This document shows positions 36,080 to 46,051 of a DNA stretch of 64,000 nucleotides, piece by piece. Origin of the DNA: Cylicocyclus nassatus. Its lineage: Eukaryota > Nematoda > Chromadorea > Rhabditida > Strongylidae. The position numbers and the translations under genes are program-made. The stretch spans positions 46,993,585-47,057,584 of the forward strand of contig CATQJL010000316.1 of NCBI GenBank assembly GCA_958299035.1, written 5' to 3'. Below the pieces are notes generated by a model. It saw only the letters and a list, made by a program, of their open reading frames with translations, ran no database searches and was not told the DNA's origin. Each line of letters starts with the position of its first letter. Position 1 is the first letter of the stretch.

Positions 36080-36232
36080 TCACCTCACGGTTAGCACTGT
36101 TTGCACAGCGAGTCACGGAGAAATTCGCCTCACAGCTATCTCACAGCTATCTCACAGATTTCACAGATCCCTCACAGTAAGAATCACAGTTTCCGCATAG
36201 CCATCGCAGTTACATCACTAACTCAACTAACA
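36080..36232 (+). repeat. TCACAG-rich untranslated leader
   Basis: Between the primer-binding site and the gag ATG the word TCACAG (or CTCACAG) occurs about eight times, the same motif that clusters in the LTR at 35718-35800. This may be a packaging or protein-binding signal, or a set of AG acceptor decoys. Function is unknown. Confidence 0.6.
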
Positions 36233-37279
36233 ATGAGCAGTACTGTAAGGTCACTAAAAGGACTTGTCACTAAAAGGAACGACGCAGCGGTAAACTGGCT
36301 ACAGGACTCCACCCAAGCGCTCGACATACAAGCCAAGGAAAGCGTAAGGAGGATAAAAACCTGTGAGAGATACATTGAGCTTCTCGAGACATCACTGACA
36401 AAGCTAACGAAGGCCTTCGGTGAAGCTCCAGAGACCATAGAAGAGGAGGAAGATCACTTGGATAAGTACATAGAAAAAACCCAGGCAACGATAATGAAGC
36501 TGCACGATCACAGGACACAGCTAGAAGAGACCCTAGAAGACATCGGGATAGAGGCAGATGACCGGTCAAGCCCATCTGCAGTCAGTAGACTCCCGGTAAT
36601 CCCAATCCCTACATTCACAGGAAGAAAATGGGAATGGGATAACTTCTGGGCCTTGTACAAAGCTAACGTCCATGATCAAAACTTGTCACAGCTTCAAAAG
36701 TTCAATTATTTGCTGGCCTCCCTGAGTGGGGAGGCGAAACAATCAGTTTCACGCTTCTTCGTTTCAGCAAATAATTACGAGAAGGCCATCCAACACCTCA
36801 TCAAGAGGTACGGCAACAAAGATGGCATAGTCTTGGAACTAAACAAAAGCCTACACAACTGTGTAACAAGGGGACCCAGTACGATGGAACAGCGACAATT
36901 GTGGGACGAACTGTCAACGATAGCCGCGCAGCTAGAAGAACACGGTCAACATCTCGATAGTCAAATATCCATCCAGATCTTTCTTCAAAAGTTTCATCGC
37001 ATAAGGAAAGCGGCTATTGAAAGAAGACTGAGAGACCAAGAAGAGCACCAGTCCGAGTGGACGCTGGACCAATGGCTCGAGGCCATTGACCGTATCATTT
37101 CACAGGAAGAACAGTTGAACCATATGCTCTCAATCGACGGTCAATTCACAGGTCCTCCGTTGCAAGACACAACAACCATCAACACACTTCCAGATCTGGA
37201 GAAAAACTGGAACCCCATGCGAATGCTGCGGAAATGCTGCGGAAAAGAGGGCACAGATGGACAACCTGCCCGAGAATAA
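36233..37279 (+). CDS. gag: Gag polyprotein of the BEL/Pao-type element
   Basis: This is the structural protein of the retrotransposon. From the ATG at 36233 the frame gives 348 codons. An N-terminal helical, charged region (about residues 1-125) precedes a segment PIPTFTGRKWEWDNFWALYK and a long helical region typical of the BEL/Pao Gag capsid domain (DUF1759/DUF1758-type, family knowledge). The frame is cut short just before the zinc knuckles because an 11-bp tandem duplication at 37222-37243 shifts it. The open frame extends upstream of the ATG without a Met, and the ATG context (ACAATGAGC) is good. The LTRs are young, so the break is likely recent or specific to this copy. Confidence 0.9.
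   Translation: MSSTVRSLKGLVTKRNDAAVNWLQDSTQALDIQAKESVRRIKTCERYIELLETSLTKLTKAFGEAPETIEEEEDHLDKYIEKTQATIMKLHDHRTQLEETLEDIGIEADDRSSPSAVSRLPVIPIPTFTGRKWEWDNFWALYKANVHDQNLSQLQKFNYLLASLSGEAKQSVSRFFVSANNYEKAIQHLIKRYGNKDGIVLELNKSLHNCVTRGPSTMEQRQLWDELSTIAAQLEEHGQHLDSQISIQIFLQKFHRIRKAAIERRLRDQEEHQSEWTLDQWLEAIDRIISQEEQLNHMLSIDGQFTGPPLQDTTTINTLPDLEKNWNPMRMLRKCCGKEGTDGQPARE
37222..37243 (+). repeat. 11-bp tandem duplication breaking the gag frame
   Basis: AATGCTGCGGA occurs twice in direct succession. The extra 11 bp change the reading frame just before the CCHC knuckles, separating the upstream gag frame from the downstream 37234-39024 frame. It is most simply a replication-slippage mutation. A programmed frameshift seems less likely because the cause is a perfect duplication. 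Confidence 0.85.
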
Positions 37280-38261
37280 GCACAGCAACACAAAAAAGAA
37301 GATTTCTGTTAGAAACAAACAGATGTCTCAATTGTGGATCCTCAAGTCACAGAATAGTATCATGCCCTAGCGGCAATTGCAGAAAGTGCCACAGAAAACA
37401 CCACACGGTCATCTGCATGGAAATTACTTCGCGAGAGTCAGGAAATGAGAACGAATCTTCACCCGAGAGCCAAAATCACGCAGAAGCAGCGGAAATGCAA
37501 AACCATCCAAAAAAGGCAGCAAATGTGGTAAAGGACGCAACCGAAATGAATGGAGAAGAAACTCTTATACTAACAAGCGGAGCAGCGCACAGTACAACCC
37601 TTGCAGTCCTACAGCTCAAGGAAAGGGCACCTACTGCTATCGCATCGCACTTTTGTTCTGACAATGAAGCTATGAAAGCAATAAAGGCACAGTCAGCCGT
37701 ATCAAGGAGAAAGGAGTTCTCGTCCTCCATTTTGGACCACGACAAAGAAACACACCCACCAGTCAACCTTACTTCCACAGACGCGCCCGTAAAGCTTGCT
37801 AATGTGCGATCAGAAACGGCTTCTCTCTCTTCAAGTGACACCGAAACGAGCGAATACACTGAAGGAGAAACGATCCACAGATGGCAGGAGGACTTTATGG
37901 ACTTTAAGAAGGAGGTTGAACGGCAGTACCAAGAATTGCGAGAGTGGGTGTACAGTATGTGCCAGCGCCATGATACCGTCATGGCGCGGGACAGGAGAAA
38001 CGGGAGTAATTCTAGCCGACAAAATTTTCACTACGAACACAAGAAAGCACAAGAGGAAGCGGCTCGTACAAGACAGCAAACGTCGAAGAAGGAAGAAAAG
38101 AAGAGGAAGCGAAACTCCAAGAAGCAAAGTGAACACCTCGAAGGAATCGCAACCGGAATGGAACCTCAAAAGGAAAGCAACAGCTGGAGAGGCATCACAT
38201 CGGCAGTCAAAGGAGGGCCCAAAACAAAACCAGAACATCTCAGTCGCAAGCTTGTCGGTGA

Positions 38262-38310
38262 GGCGGGAGTATACGAATTCCATTCGTATCATTCTACGCG
38301 CAATGCGAAA
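38262..38310 (+). repeat. Internal degenerate copy of the polypurine/LTR-start junction
   Basis: GAGGCGGGAG followed by TATACGAATTCCATTCGTAT closely resembles the real junction at 39121-39165 (GAGGCCGGAG followed by TATACGAACTTCCCGTTCGT). Similarity continues for about 45-48 bp and then ends. It may mark a recombination event that built the pol-less interior, or a secondary plus-strand priming site. Confidence 0.6.
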
Positions 38311-38544
38311 CGAGCAAAGCACAGCGACGTGGAACACAGTAGTTCAGTGAGGCAAGCCCCGAAGCGATTGAGGAGCAGCACAGTTCGGAGATCCCGTGCA
38401 AGAAAAGGAGCAACAAGGATTATCATCAGGGACAAGGCACCAACGACTTCGTCGAGTGAGCACATCTCTGGAAACGCCACGGAAGACATGGTACACTGCA
38501 CAGAACTCGGTAGCGGAATAGCACGACGAGGAAGAAGGTGCAGG

Positions 38545-38700
38545 CATATCACCCCTTGCGCACCGTGGCAGGGTGCGTTTTACGAGAGGAGTATGCGCTG
38601 CATCAGGAAATCGTTGTTCGAAACGCTCGGAGCGCTTGCCATGGCTTTCGATGGACTCAGGACGACGCTCACGGACATGGAAGCAGAGTCCAACTCCCGA
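38545..38700 (+). pseudogene. Integrase C-terminal remnant of BEL/Pao pol
   Basis: In the long frame, HITPCAPWQGAFYERSM and KSLFETLG followed by FDGLRTTLTDMEAESNSR correspond to the part of retroviral-type integrase after the second catalytic Asp, including the Glu region (GAFYER). The match fades after about residue 50, with homology apparently shifting frame. The first catalytic Asp and zinc-binding HHCC domain are missing. It is an isolated scar showing that pol was deleted. Confidence 0.75.
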
Positions 38701-39130
38701 TGGCGCTCACGACAACAGCAGAAAATCCGAAAACGATACGGCACAGCAGGACTGAAGAGGTCGCTGAATGAAGGTATCGTACTGCCCAGGGACGCGGTAC
38801 GACCTACATCAGCCCACAGTAGGAAGACCAACCCCACAGTCCAGATAGAAGAATCACCACAGAAAGCCACAAAAGAAGCTGTCATGGCACATCCTGATGG
38901 ACCCGGACTGCGAAGACGATCGAATCAAACTGCGTCACTGGAGATTGACAATGGAGAAGCATTCACAGCTGACAAGCAAGACAAAGCAATTCTATGTAAG
39001 CCAATCAAGGAAAGAAGCAGCTAAAAAGAAGCAAAACTACGAGCAGCGACACGGAAGTCAAAGTCAGCGACTACCACGACGACCACTTCACCGTCAACAG
39101 TGTTGCTCCACTCGTCTGCTGAGGCCGGAG

Positions 39131-39726
39131 TATACGAACTTCCCGTTCGTATCGTACTTTGCGCTCAAGGAATTTGATGTGATTCACGGCGATCAAGGCT
39201 GTGCGTTTTCTCACAGACAAAGTACTTTGATGGCTTATCGGTGATTTTCTCATGTTGGTTTTTAGTATGTTTATATTCGCTTATATATATAAGAAGTTGA
39301 CACAGTTTAGCATGCACTGGTTATGTTTTTATCGTTTATATCTCATTGCTCAATTGTTTCTTTATTGTTTCTTATTTTGCTACTTCATGTATTATCAATT
39401 GTATCTTTCCCACACTTGCCTTACTACCTCACGGAGTTCACAGTTTATCAATGTCCTTTCACGGATCTCTCACAGTAAGTCACAGTCCCCTCACAGAAAC
39501 CCTCACAGCAATTCACAGGCTACTCGGTTGTCATACGTTGAAACTATATTCCTTGTGTATTATTATCGTGCTCATGTTGTAGTTGTTAGACATTGTAATA
39601 AAGGTTTAATTACCCAAGTTTGAGGTGTACTCGCTGTGCGTGAGTCCCGCGTGGCAGCCGATCGATCAACAACACACAGTACAATCACAGTCCACACCGC
39701 ACACACGCTGACTCACCGATCGTACA
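39131..39726 (+). repeat. 3' LTR
   Basis: 596 bp, same ends as the 5' LTR. It differs by single-base changes near 39301, 39548 and 39642 and a 1-bp deletion near 39380. The preceding purine-rich GAGGCCGGAG at 39121-39130 is the likely plus-strand primer. AATAAA lies at 39597-39602. Confidence 0.95.
39603..39624 (+). promoter_or_regulatory. Exact SL1 sequence within the 3' LTR
   Basis: All 22 nt match SL1 and directly follow AATAAA. If cleavage follows the signal at the usual distance, the RNA 3' end would fall in or just after SL1. Confidence 0.95.
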
Positions 39727-39959
39727 CTTTATAACATAAACCGGAAACCAGAAAACGTAACAGCAAGAATGGTCCGCCCCATACACGACTTTGTTTTAGT
39801 AAAAGCCAGTAGCATAAATCGCTCTCGGAGACACGGTAGTGATGAGGACAGAGAGAGAGCATAGAGGTCGAGAGAGACGAGGAAGTGGTCAACTATGCTA
39901 AAGCAGAACACTATTCTAGAAAATTATGCACCGTTTGCCGAACAGAATTCATGAAAGTC

Positions 39960-40450
39960 TACGAAAATCTCACCTTTGAGGGCATTTCAAGATATCTCAT
40001 ATTTTCTCCAAAAGGTGACCGAGTGTGAGCAAGCATCACCGAGGGAAATAGAAGCTTGGTGTTCCGTTAAGAGAACATTATTGAGAAAGATTATCTCTTG
40101 CTTTCCAGACGAGTTTTGACACTTCTCATGAAAACCCGCTTTTGAGAGCGATTGCATTATGCAAGTTTCACATTTCTCTCTAAAAGGTGACTGTGAGAGC
40201 ATGCTGGTCTTCTAGAAAGAAAGTTTGGCGTTCCGTAGAGTAAAAACAGCATTTGAAATTTACCTCAAAGAGCAGAAAGCAATTTGGATTTGTATCCATC
40301 GCTTTCCAGGCGAACTTTGAGAATTCTCGCACTGGCTTTTGAGAGCAACTGCATTGCAAAAACTTATATTTATCTCAGAAGCGTGACCGTGAGAGCAAGG
40401 CTAATCCCGCAGGAGAGAAGTGGTCAACGTTCTGTAATGCAGCCCGTGCG
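39960..40450. repeat. Degenerate tandem repeat, about 170-195 bp period
   Basis: About 2.5 diverged units share AAAGGTGACCG(T)GAGAGCAAG, TTGG(C/T)GTTCCGT, GCTTTCCAG(A/G)CGA(A/G)TTTTGA and TTTTGAGAGCGA-TTGCATT blocks. Unit starts are near 40012, 40184 and 40377. No coding capacity. Confidence 0.7.
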
Positions 40451-41608
40451 AAAAGCTCTAACCTCGCTGGAAACTCGATCGAGTCCAAAGCGGAGCATAT
40501 ACCGAAAGAAAACCTTCGTTTGCCATAGAATTTAATGAAATTTGATGGAAGTTGCATTCGTGAGCATTGTGCTGCAAATATTGTATAGCATTGGTATCGC
40601 TAATGATAGGAGGAATCCTGGGTACATTCCAGAGAGCAGTAATTTGGAAACGTTCTCTGCTTTCACACGATTTTGATATGTGTACTTCTGTGTTTCAGAG
40701 TGAAGTGATTACCTCCAGGTAAAAAACATACGAGAGTTAAAGTAAAGATATTTTTATTGCTTCAAGTGCATTTCGTGTACGTAAGTGCGCTTTTTATCTA
40801 TCAAATGTTTATAATAATATTGTTACACATATATCAACACCCCATGTGCATCTACACACCAAATTGTTGCCATATCATTTTCTCGTAGTTGTAAGCAAGC
40901 TTTTTGCCCATTTCAGCGCATTTTTGAACTAAGCGCTTGCATGGCCAGCACACTGGAGCGAACTGTCGGAATGGCAGAGAATAGGATCTCTAGGGCGGTG
41001 ATGAGGGCTTGCGACCTCTCCAGAAGATAACGAGGTGGAATAAAAAAGCGGATCTGATCGAGGGGAAGAAAGTTGGGATGAAGTACATATCGTCGAGTCA
41101 TCCGTAACTTAATATGTGTAATGCACATTATACACGCTAACTGACGAACTGCAAACCAGAATCTACTCAGTTCCAGTGATTTTTCCTTGTTTCCTTGTTT
41201 ATTTTGTTTTTGTTGGTCATACGTTAGTCAACAGAACATATTTCTACACTTTGTTAGACTAGAAAATGTTTTACTGCAAAGTTAATAGTAGGAGTGCCGT
41301 CGCTAATTGTACATAGTGTGCAATCTCACACATTAAGTTACAAATGATTTGAGGTTAAATCGGGATGAAAGTATATAGATGTATGACTTATGTGGAATAT
41401 CGATGGGATATTTTGTTTGTGAGGAGGAAGTCTGCAAGAATTTATTGGGTGGGCTTTAAGTTGGCCAATTCCTTAAAATTTTTCGCTCGGTTAATTCTGT
41501 ATGCAAAGTTAACTCCGAATACTTTGCGTAATCAGAAGGTTTTCTGAACATTCGCACACTCTCGGGAGAGACCTCGATTTTGCAAGAAACGATGGTGATT
41601 TCTTTATA
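40451..41608. other. No supported gene
   Basis: AT-rich DNA. A short minus-strand frame at 40913-41128 is unsupported. No repeat termini seen. Confidence 0.3.
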
Positions 41609-42292
41609 CAGGGTGTCCCAAAAAGATGTGCACACTGTTTGATCGTTAATAACTCTCTTGCTTTCACGTCTTTCGCCGAGCGTGAGGTACCATTCTTTAG
41701 AGCAAGGTCCAACTTAGATTTACAGTATGGAGCGGATTATCAGTATTATTATTACTTCATTACTGTAGTATTACGGTAGAAACTTCGAGGAGGACTTTGA
41801 GCTATTTAAAGCGGTATTTTGCCTCAGAAAGAAAGCCAGACAAGCCAGAAACTCTTAAACTGGGTTAATCGAAGTCGCTGATTCTAAATATGAAAAGCAC
41901 ACAAGACAGTGTTAAATTCAAGAGTTATTTCAGATTTAGGGTAACAACTGGTTTTCCAATGTTCGTCAGGAATGTAATCATACCATCAAAAAAGCTCGAA
42001 ATACTAGTGGAGTGTTATGTAGTGATATTAGCATGCCTGAAAACCTCGCTACACAGATTTTCAGATTTTTTTTGAAATTTTTTCATCAAAAGGCCTATTC
42101 CACAGTGAGACTGTATGCTGAAAATTGATACCATAATCCTACAGTGATGAAAAGTGATTAGTGATTCACTCCATGCTGTAAATCTAACAATAAGTTTATC
42201 CTCGCTCTGCAGAATAGTACCTCAAGCTCGGCAAAAGACTTGAAAGCAAGGGAGTTATTAACGAGTGTGCACATCTTTTTGGGACACTCTGT
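41609..42292. mobile_element. MITE of the CAGRGTGTCCC family, best-preserved copy
   Basis: 684 bp, flanked by TA on both sides (41607-41608 and 42293-42294). It starts CAGGGTGTCCCAAAAAGATG and ends with the inverse (TTTTTGGGACACTCTG). Strong inverted similarity covers about 100 bp. There is no transposase. Internal frames are shadows of the repeat. Confidence 0.88.
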
Positions 42293-42471
42293 ATACACCG
42301 TACTTAAAACATGCATTGGGGGTTCATCTCCAGACCTCACAAAAAAACGATATCCTCTTCCTTCTTACGCGATAGGCGAGTAGAAAAATTCCAAAGAGAT
42401 CTGAAATAATGGTGTAGCAGGGTTCTCACGCATGTGATTTCACTACATAACTTTCTACAAGATTCCTGAGA

Positions 42472-42614
42472 CCGTACTCATCATTTTTGCCTTAACTTAA
42501 ATCCTAGTTCCAGGTAGTATTATCACTCATTATCAGTGATGAAATTATATAATAATGAGTGATACAACTACCTGGAAGTAGGATTTACCTTAAGGTATTA
42601 ATGATGAATACGGC
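42472..42614. repeat. Hairpin with about 60-bp imperfect arms
   Basis: CCGTACTCATCATT through AATCCTAGTTCCAGGTAGT and ATCACTCATTAT is mirrored by ATAATGAGTGATAC, ACTACCTGGAAGTAGGATT and AATGATGAATACGG. It sits directly left of the mariner MITE at 42625. A short central spacer separates the arms. Confidence 0.8.
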
Positions 42615-42624
42615 CTCTGAACTA

Positions 42625-43345
42625 TTAGGTTGGCTAAAAAATAAGTTTCGGTCGTTTTTAGCGGTTTGTAGAATTGTCACAAATCAGTTTTTGTAGTGTA
42701 TATATGGTACCTCTGGAAAAAGCAAATCAAGGAGAATCGGATGGTTAACTTCGTTATCTCGAAAATAATTTTTCTGATAATGAAATGGTGAAGGAAAGAA
42801 AATTGGTCAGATTTTTCCCTCAAAATTTCGGAAAATCACGTTCTAAAAAACGAACTGAAGTTAGGTCTAATGTGTAGATTCGCTACCCACACAACAAATC
42901 TTTAGATTTCCAACCATTTGCATGGCCATAAATGGCCAAATTCGAGTTATCTGGAACGCCCAAAATTTGACCTTCACACGCAAATGCCTGGAAATTTTCA
43001 CAATTTTTATTGCAGAAATTTAGAAACAGCAGGTCACAGTCTCTACTGTGGTTCGCCGCCTAGCTAAAGGCTGTATGTATCCAGCCACCGAATTATTCGC
43101 CTGTGTACTCATTGTAGGCTGAGAAAGAAAGCTAGAAAGTCAAAGAAGCAATTTTTTAGAAGTCTGACCATATAAGGTTATAACTGTCATTTATGGTAAC
43201 AGAAAATCTTGACTATTTGACATTCAAGAGTAGAGGCTTGAGGCTATCTTCTCACGAAAAAATCTTAGCTGAATAGCTGTTAAGTGAACTGTTATGAAGC
43301 TTTGAATTTGCATGTCAAAACGAATTTATTTATTAGCCAACCTAA
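42625..43345 (+). mobile_element. Mariner-type MITE, copy 1
   Basis: 721 bp, preceded by TA; starts TTAGGTTGGCTAAAAAATAA and ends with ATTAGCCAACCTAA. The same sequence lies inverted at 59037-59756. There is no intact transposase; internal frames are broken. Ends of this form are typical of mariner elements. Confidence 0.85.
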
Positions 43346-44025
43346 TGTTTTAACGGTCTCATACTTTTCGAAAACCTTGAAAAGCGGTTGTTACGGTTAA
43401 CATCGAATAGCTTATGGAAGAAGCATGACTGTGATGTGCAAACTTCATATTCAAAATCAACGATTTGAGCCTTTCAGTATAAGTTTTTAGCTTGTCTGTC
43501 TTTTGCCAGGGCAAATGCGACTCTTAATGGCTCAAAACCTTCCTGAAAGCTTCTGCCATACCCTCGATACATAGAGCCATTTACTCTGGTGACATTTTGA
43601 GCAACCTTAGAACACAAACTTTACCTGAAAAGAAAAAAGTCATCCGGGGCTTGGCCCCGGATATTATAATCCTGGCTATAACGGAATGAATGTGAATAAA
43701 GCAAGTATAGGAATTAATTTTCTTTGTCATCACAGCGAATTCGAGTTTTTGCGTTTTTATAGTCTTTTCTACGATAAAAAGAAGATTTCTGTGGATATTC
43801 TCCCAAAATTCAGGACAACATTTTCCAACTGACCTATCAATTGACTAAACTTGAGTTTCAGAAATTTGGAAAAGCTGTTGAAGTTAAATGAATACGAGAA
43901 GCTGTGCTCAAATCTTCCGTAGAGAGTAGGCACGAAAATGCTAGTCTATCTCGTTAACGAGTGGTTTTCAACGCTTGGGACGTTGTCAGTAATCCTTGTC
44001 GCGTCATGGCCGTCGGAATAATATA
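43346..44025. other. No supported gene
   Basis: AT-rich DNA without recognisable coding or repeat termini. Confidence 0.3.
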
Positions 44026-45499
44026 CAGTGCTGGCCATAATTATAACGACACTCTAGAAATCGTCGTAATTTGCGTTCTTGTCGGTGAATCAGTCTGAAA
44101 CTTTGCTGTATAGTGCGCGTGTTGGCCTGCCATGACCCCTCAAAAAGGCTTCCAATTTCGATGACCCCCCTACCCAAAGCTAGACAAAATTATAAAACGT
44201 CTGGTTTTTTTTGAACACCATCGCATTTCCTGTCTCTGAAATTTCTTTGTACAGTCGCATACTGAAATACGAAACATTTACAACATCTTCGACCTGTCAT
44301 TTGCTTTCAGAAGCACCAAAGGTCAATCTGCATCAACAAACAGCTGGTTTGAGGAATTTTCAAGATCTCGTTTATCACAGATGATAGTCATGGAGTCCAC
44401 TGAGCCTTTTCGGTAAATGAGTTGAAAAGCGCTTTCGTAAAGTGTGCGTAATCGCTGTTATGGACGGACATGCTCCAACTTCAGCATAGGCTTGCCACGC
44501 TTTCAAACCACAAAACTCAGTTTGCAATGTCCATGAAATGTTGAACTTGATTTATTACATTGCCTACATGGTGGTGTAGCTTCCGCAACAATTCAGATTT
44601 TCCCTAATGATGCGGCAGCTAAACTTGAAAAAATTTTCACAAAAATTCCCTGCGAGAATGGATTCGAGACAATCATAAATTTCACTGTTTTCCTCTCTGT
44701 TCCATGTCAAATTTTATCCAAAGAATGAGATTAATTAAGATTTTGAAGTTCTGAGCGCTCTCCTGTTCTATCTTGTGATCTGAGTTACCTATGATTATGA
44801 GGGGTGCTCCACTCGACATTCAGTGGATGACAACCGCGGCTGAACCATAATGCCAATTCAAAATTTGTCCTGAGTGAGCACACAGGTTTACTCTTGTACA
44901 GCCGACGTAATGGCTACATTACAGTATTTTCTATTGCTCGAAAATTGAGTTTTGTGGTTTGAAAGCGTGACAAACCTATGTTAAGGTTGGAGTCTGTCCG
45001 TCAATATCAGCGATCAGTAGAGTTTACGACGCTCTTCAACTCATTTATCGAGAAGGCTCAGTGGACTCCATGACTATCATCTGAGATGAACAAGATCTTG
45101 AAAACTCCTCAAACCAGCTGCTTGTTGAGGCAGATTGACTTTTAGAGCTTCTGAAAGCAAAAAATGCGGTAAATCTTTTTGTTTAAAGGATGACAGGTCG
45201 CAGATGCAGTGTTGCAGATATTTCGTATCTCAGTATGCGATTATACAAAAAGTTCCAGAGTCGGGGAATGCGATGGTGTTCCAAAAAGTTAGATGTTTTT
45301 ATAATTTTGTCTAGCTTTGGGTATGGGGTTTTTTTCAAATTTTATTTTTCTCCGTTTGATTTCATCAAAATTGGAAGCCTTTTTGAGGGGTCATGTTAGG
45401 CTAACATGCGCACTACACAGCAAAGTTTCAGACAAATTCATCAACAAGAACGCAAATTACGACATTTCTATGGTGCATTTATAATTATGGCCAGCACTG
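44026..45499. mobile_element. Tc1-type foldback element with about 520-bp arms
   Basis: TA-flanked on both sides (44024-44025 and 45500-45501). The ends are CAGTGCTGGCCATAATTATA and the inverse. The left half (to about 44545) and right half (from about 44945) are imperfect inverted copies over their whole length, including GGTTTGAGGA, GACTCCATGACTATCATCTG and the AGACAAAATTATAAAA blocks. The central 400 bp is single copy. No intact transposase is seen. Confidence 0.85.
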
Positions 45500-46051
45500 T
45501 ATAATGTTGCAGTGTTCTTTGAGACCCGCGGAGATGTACGAAGTGCCAAATAGTCCGTCGGCTCTGGTTTTCTCCTCTGCTCATCTTCGTCCCCGCGCGT
45601 TGCGCGCTACCTCGCTACCACAAACGCGAGCACTGGGCATTTGGTTCTGGTTCTTTTCTTGGTTATTCTAAAGCCAACTCTAGCAAATTGTACATATAGT
45701 GAAGCTCATGATTTCTACTTTCACGCTGACAGCGTTACAAAACCAATTTTTTGATTTGAACAAGAAATCTGGCAAAAACCGTGCTTTCGAAAATCTCTTG
45801 TTTTCCCCTAATTTAACTCTTTTCACGCGGTTTTATCATGCATTCTATAGACCTTGCTCCTGTTAATAATGTAGACAATTTCTCAACGTTTACTCCTTCG
45901 ATTATAGCAAAATTTTCTGTGAATGCTCAAAATAAAGAGCGCAACAATCCAGACAACGTCCCAAGAGAGAGGAATGACAATTCGGGGGTTGAAAATTTAA
46001 AGGACGAATCAAAAACTAAATTTTCTTTGACGTGCATTTCGGTTGAGTATA
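45500..46051. other. No supported gene
   Basis: The open frame at 45838-46086 (82 codons) runs into the mariner end and lacks recognised domains. Confidence 0.25.

Larger units (their letters stand above)
37234..39024 (+). pseudogene. Gag knuckles fused to a basic ORF and integrase scar
   Basis: The open frame of about 596 codons starts inside the 11-bp duplication. Residues about 10-62 hold the Gag zinc-knuckle region (CLNCGSSSHRIVSC, then CRKCHRKHHTVIC). Residues about 70-430 are polar and very Lys/Arg/Ser-rich (KKEEKKRKRNSKKQSE, VRRSRARKGATR) with no similarity I recognise to protease or reverse transcriptase. A short integrase-like remnant follows at 38545-38700, then a degenerate tail. 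The pol genes that should lie here are absent. The basic block could be a captured host sequence or a heavily rearranged pol region. Whether it is translated is unknown given the frame break. Confidence 0.75.
35401..39731 (+). mobile_element. Non-autonomous BEL/Pao-type LTR retrotransposon with SL1-bearing LTRs
   Basis: The element runs 35406-39726 and is bounded by a 5-bp target duplication CTTTA (35401-35405 and 39727-39731). The LTRs (597 and 596 bp) begin TATACG and end CGTACA, near-inverted termini, and differ by about three substitutions and one 1-bp indel, so insertion is recent. A tRNA-Gly-type primer-binding site follows the 5' LTR. The internal part is only 3.1 kb: gag, then a frame-broken second ORF with gag knuckles, a basic segment of unknown origin and a short integrase remnant. 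Protease, reverse transcriptase, RNase H and most of integrase are missing, so it must have been mobilised in trans. Both LTRs contain the exact nematode SL1 sequence. Confidence 0.95.

Noticed and set aside
37831..38337. Minus-strand 168-codon ORF
   Set aside because: It is a shadow of the purine-rich Lys/Arg coding strand of the retrotransposon.
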